Assembly: GCF_900100495.1 (NCBI RefSeq) | Contig: NZ_FNCT01000019.1 | Coordinates: 33,477 to 97,476 of the forward strand | DNA: 64,000 bases | Direction: 5' to 3' | Source of the DNA: Pseudomonas benzenivorans | Lineage (GTDB): Bacteria > Pseudomonadota > Gammaproteobacteria > Pseudomonadales > Pseudomonadaceae | Shown: piece after piece, positions 61,044 through 64,000 of the stretch | How positions within the stretch are numbered: position 1 is the stretch's first letter | Layout of the letters: every line of letters begins with the position of its first letter | The notes under the pieces: model-generated | The model's input: only the letters and a program-made list of their open reading frames with translations | The model's database searches: none | Told to the model about the DNA's origin: nothing | Made by a program: the position numbers and the translations under genes

Positions 61044-62149
61044 GCCAGCCCCTGCTGCTGAACCTGCGCGACCTGAGCTGTGGCTACCACGAGCACCGGG
61101 TCGTGCAGGACCTCAACCTGCATCTGAACGCCGGCGACATCGGTTGCCTGCTCGGCCCCTCCGGCTGCGGCAAGACCACCACCCTGCGCGCCATCGCCGG
61201 CTTCGAGCCGGTCTCCGCAGGCGAGATCCAGCTGGCCGACGAGGTGATCTCGCGCCCCGGCTTCACCCTGGCGCCGGAGAAGCGCCGAATCGGCATGGTG
61301 TTCCAGGATTACGCACTGTTCCCGCACCTGAGCGTGGCCGAGAACGTCGCCTTCGGCATCCGCCAGCACGCCGACTGCGCACGCATCACCGACGAGTTGC
61401 TGGAACTGGTCAAGCTCAGTCACCTGGGCAAGCGCTACCCGCACGAACTGTCCGGCGGCCAACAACAGCGCGTCGCCCTGGCCCGAGCCCTGGCGCCGGA
61501 GCCGCGCCTGCTGCTGCTCGACGAACCCTTCTCCAACCTCGATGGCGAGTTGCGTCGGCGCTTGAGCCATGAGGTCCGCGATATCCTCAAGCTGCGCGGC
61601 ACCAGCGCCATCCTGGTGACCCACGACCAGGAGGAAGCCTTCGCCGTCAGCGATCATGTCGGGGTCTTCCACGAGGGTCGCCTGCAGCAATGGGACACCC
61701 CCTTCAACCTCTACCACGAGCCGCTGACACCCTTCGTCGCCAGCTTCATCGGCCAGGGCTACTTCATTCGCGGGCAGTTGCTCAGCCCGGATGCGGTGCA
61801 GACCGAGCTCGGCCTGATTCGCGGCAACCGCGCCTACACCTGGCCGACCGGCAGTGCGGTGGACGTGCTGCTGCGCCCGGACGACATCGTCTACGACCCC
61901 GATAGCGAGCTGAAGGCGCGCATCGTCGGCAAGACCTTCCTCGGCGCCGCCACCCTGTATCGTCTGCAGCTGGCCACCGGCAGCCAACTCGAGTCGATCT
62001 TCCCCAGCCACGCCGACCACCAGCCGGGCGAGGACGTCGGCATCCGCGTCGCCGCCGACCACCTGGTGGTGTTCGCCGCCCCCGGCAGCATCGCCGCCCA
62101 GGTCAACCTGGCCGATTCCGGCGTGCGCCGCTACAGCAGCGCCAGCTGA
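61040..62149 (+). CDS. ABC transporter ATP-binding protein (FbpC/PotA-like)
   Basis: The 369-residue ATPase has Walker A LLGPSGCGKTTTLRAIAGFE, the Q-loop FQDYALFPHLSVAENVAFG, the signature LSGGQQQRVALARALAPEP, Walker B LLLLDEPFSNLD and a C-terminal TOBE-like regulatory domain from about residue 260. This is the type that energises ferric-iron or polyamine importers. No permease or binding protein gene is adjacent, so its partners must be elsewhere. It is coupled to argF by an ATGA overlap. Confidence 0.92.
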   Translation: MSQPLLLNLRDLSCGYHEHRVVQDLNLHLNAGDIGCLLGPSGCGKTTTLRAIAGFEPVSAGEIQLADEVISRPGFTLAPEKRRIGMVFQDYALFPHLSVAENVAFGIRQHADCARITDELLELVKLSHLGKRYPHELSGGQQQRVALARALAPEPRLLLLDEPFSNLDGELRRRLSHEVRDILKLRGTSAILVTHDQEEAFAVSDHVGVFHEGRLQQWDTPFNLYHEPLTPFVASFIGQGYFIRGQLLSPDAVQTELGLIRGNRAYTWPTGSAVDVLLRPDDIVYDPDSELKARIVGKTFLGAATLYRLQLATGSQLESIFPSHADHQPGEDVGIRVAADHLVVFAAPGSIAAQVNLADSGVRRYSSAS

Positions 62150-62164
62150 GTCGCGCGGCGCGCC

Positions 62165-62971
62165 TTACGCCTCGCCCAGGTGCAAGCGTCCACTGGCGAC
62201 CAGCACCGCCCGGCCGGCGATCTTCACCCGCTCGCCCTCCAGCCGACAGTGCAGCTCGCCACCACGCGCAGAACACTGGAAGGCGCTCAGCTGACGCTTG
62301 TCCAGGCGCTCGGCCCAGTAGGGCACCAAGATGCAGTGGGTCGAACCGGTGACCGGGTCCTCGTCGATGCCTATCGATGGGGCGAAGTAGCGCGAGACGA
62401 AGTCGTGCCGCTCGCCCGGCGCCGTCACTATCAGTCCAAGGCCGGGCAACCGGGCCACGGCGGCGAAGTCCGGCTGACAGGCCAGTACCGCCGCCTGCGA
62501 AGGCACAACGGCCAGCAGTTCCTGAATGCCCTGCGCGCCCGGCAGCGCCAATAGGGCCTGCAGCGGCATACCCAGGGCCTGTTCGACCCGGTCCTGCAGC
62601 TCACAGGGACCGGCCCGGCGCACTGGAAAATCCAGCACCAGCCGCTCAGCTTCGCGCGTCACGCGCAAGGCGCCTGAGCGGCAGGTGAAATCGATGGCAG
62701 TTCCCGGCTCCTGATACAGCTCGAACAGCGCATGGGCGCTGGCCAGGGTGGCATGCCCGCACAGCGGTACTTCGGCCTTGGGGGTAAACCAGCGGATGTG
62801 CCAGTACGCGCCCTCCTTCACCAGGAATGCGGTTTCCGCCAGGTTGTGCTCGGCGGCGATCTGCTGCATCAGGCTGTCGCTGAGCCAGGCGTCCAGCCGA
62901 TAGACCATCGCCGGATTGCCGCTGAAGGGCCGGCTGCTGAAGGCGTCGACCTGATGAAATTCGAGCTGCAT
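62165..62971 (-). CDS. PhzF-family isomerase/epimerase-like protein
   Basis: The 268-residue protein belongs to the PhzF family. The catalytic Glu46 is in HNLAETAFLV, and SRYFAPSIGIDEDPVTGSTH matches the conserved GVDEDPVTGS segment. PhzF catalyses an isomerisation in phenazine synthesis, but most family members stand alone, as this one does, and have unknown substrates. AGGAG is upstream of the ATG at 62971. It is convergent with the ABC ATPase, 15 nt apart. Confidence 0.92.
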   Translation of the reverse strand: MQLEFHQVDAFSSRPFSGNPAMVYRLDAWLSDSLMQQIAAEHNLAETAFLVKEGAYWHIRWFTPKAEVPLCGHATLASAHALFELYQEPGTAIDFTCRSGALRVTREAERLVLDFPVRRAGPCELQDRVEQALGMPLQALLALPGAQGIQELLAVVPSQAAVLACQPDFAAVARLPGLGLIVTAPGERHDFVSRYFAPSIGIDEDPVTGSTHCILVPYWAERLDKRQLSAFQCSARGGELHCRLEGERVKIAGRAVLVASGRLHLGEA

Positions 62972-63165
62972 GGGTAGGACTCCTGATCCGTGGGACCTGC
63001 GAGGATGCCGCAATCAGTCCTCGGATTCCCCCTACAGGCAGAGATGAATACGGCGATACAGCTGCACCGTCTCAATGCGCAATGAGCAGGATCAGTGCAT
63101 CAATCAATCGCAAAGTGTTCTTAGAAAACACATCAATCTCATAATAATCAATTGCTTGCGTATCC
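62972..63165. other. Intergenic region between PhzF gene and porin gene
   Basis: Contains no gene. It holds the PhzF promoter side on the left and AT-rich sequence at 63100-63155 that could bind IHF or an activator upstream of the sigma-54-like promoter. Confidence 0.35.
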
Positions 63166-63181
63166 TGGCACGCGGCCTGCT
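63166..63181 (+). promoter_or_regulatory. Candidate sigma-54 (-24/-12) promoter for the porin gene
   Basis: TGGCACGCGGCCTGCT fits the RpoN consensus TGGCAC-N5-TTGCW with one mismatch (CTGCT for TTGCT). The GG and GC are separated by exactly 10 nt as required. It lies 135 nt before the porin ATG in the right orientation. Confidence 0.55.
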
Positions 63182-63316
63182 AGGCCCCATCCCGGTCAGC
63201 ACAACGGCGTGTCTGCCACACAACCGACAACGACGTCACCGCACCCTACCTCCTTCAGGAGGCACGGGCGCCGTGACGTTTTTTTTTGCGTTATTTGGCC
63301 AACAGGAAAGACCGCT

Positions 63317-64000
63317 ATGCGCATGATGAAACCGTCCCTGCTGTCGCTGGCTATCGCCGGCACCACCCTCAGCCACGCCGCCTTCGCCGCGGAGGACTTC
63401 AGCAACCTGTTCAGCCAGGGCAAGCCGATCCTCGATGCGCGCTACCGCTACGAGCACGTCGACCAGGACAACGCCCTCAAGCACGCCAACGCCCAGACCC
63501 TGCGCACCCGCGTCGGCTTCCAGAGCGGCAAGTGGTACGGCCTCTCCGCGCTGGTCGAAGCCGACAACGTCAGCCGCATCGGCGACGCCGCCTACAACAG
63601 CACCCGCAACGGCCAGAGCGAGTATTCGGTGGTCGCCGACCCGGACGGCAGCGAGATCAACCAGGCCCTGCTGCGCTACGACCACACCCTGGGCAACGCC
63701 GTGCTCGGCCGCCAGCGCATCAACCTGGACAACCAGCGCTTCGTCGGTGGCGTCGCCTGGCGGCAGAACGAGCAGACCTACGACGGCGTGCTCGGCCAGC
63801 TCAAGCCGCTGGACGGCCTGACCCTGACCTACGCCTACATCGACAACATCAACAGTATCTTCGGCCCCGACAACGGCAAGTACGACACCCCGGCCAACCC
63901 GGCCAATATCGAAGGCCACAGCCACCTGCTGAATGCCCAGTACGTGGTCATGCCAGAATTGACCGCCACCGCCTACCAGTACCGCCTGGGCCTGGATAAC
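63317..64000 (+). CDS. Outer-membrane porin, alginate-export (AlgE-like) family, partial
   Basis: The first 228 residues are present and the gene runs off the right edge. A signal peptide (MRMMKPSLLSLAIAGTTLSHAAFA) is followed by beta-barrel strands with alternating residues: ILDARYRYEHVDQDNALKHA, RTRVGFQSGKWYGLSALVEA and GRQRINLDNQRFVGGVAWRQ, which resembles alginate-export-family porins. Substrate is unknown. A candidate sigma-54 promoter lies upstream and GGAAAG precedes the ATG. Confidence 0.88.
   Translation, partial: MRMMKPSLLSLAIAGTTLSHAAFAAEDFSNLFSQGKPILDARYRYEHVDQDNALKHANAQTLRTRVGFQSGKWYGLSALVEADNVSRIGDAAYNSTRNGQSEYSVVADPDGSEINQALLRYDHTLGNAVLGRQRINLDNQRFVGGVAWRQNEQTYDGVLGQLKPLDGLTLTYAYIDNINSIFGPDNGKYDTPANPANIEGHSHLLNAQYVVMPELTATAYQYRLGLDN

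Overview
The window reads as the chromosome of a Pseudomonas species (sensu lato) related to P. aeruginosa. It is GC-rich, uses AGGAGG-type ribosome binding sites, and its gene order follows two P. aeruginosa neighbourhoods as I remember them: mrp/sha antiporter - pdxH - OmpA - esterase - DinG - YchJ - QuiP, then dcd - mrp/apbC - metG - rnfABCDGE - nth and gloA - argG - motY - pyrC - rnt - prx - bfd - bfrB - grxD - argF - ABC ATPase. No rRNA, tRNA, CRISPR array, prophage or intact insertion sequence was seen.

Layout. 1-4.0 kb: left-strand Mrp Na+/H+ antiporter genes (D partial, C, fused A/B). 4.3-7.0 kb: lipoproteins, a small membrane protein, a frameshifted glycerate kinase remnant and pdxH. 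7.2-12.7 kb: two divergent P-type ATPases that look inserted between otherwise syntenic genes. 12.8-26.7 kb: esterase, DinG helicase, CopD-like protein, glycine-rich secreted protein, tandem OmpA lipoproteins, YchJ and SEC-C proteins, several Pseudomonas-conserved proteins and the acyl-homoserine-lactone acylase quiP. 26.8-28.5 kb: dcd and a cold-shock gene. 28.6-38.9 kb: the accessory block. It holds a SulP anion transporter, a ribbon-helix-helix regulator, a decayed second SulP with a copy of the promoter motif, and a six-gene complex-I/hydrogenase-4-like operon (HyfB, C, E, F, G and I types), closed by a palindromic MITE with TTAG target duplications. 38.9-49.7 kb: mrp/apbC, metG, the Rnf complex and nth. 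49.8-64.0 kb: housekeeping genes for methylglyoxal detoxification, arginine and pyrimidine synthesis, RNA processing, flagellar stator, peroxide defence and iron storage, then a molybdopterin oxidoreductase, a PhzF-type protein and the start of a porin.

The most interesting system is 29.0-38.6 kb. The hydrogenase-like large subunit has RVSGDS where Ni-binding hydrogenases have RxCGxC, and SYSG where the C-terminal Cys pair should be, while the NuoB-like small subunit keeps its Fe-S cysteines. No maturation genes, ferredoxin subunit or formate dehydrogenase are present. It is therefore an Ehr-type (energy-converting hydrogenase-related) ion-pumping complex rather than a hydrogenase. Its pairing with a SulP carrier suggests redox-driven or ion-coupled uptake of an anion such as bicarbonate or sulfate; that link is inference. 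With Mrp and Rnf, the window carries three distinct membrane ion-translocating systems.
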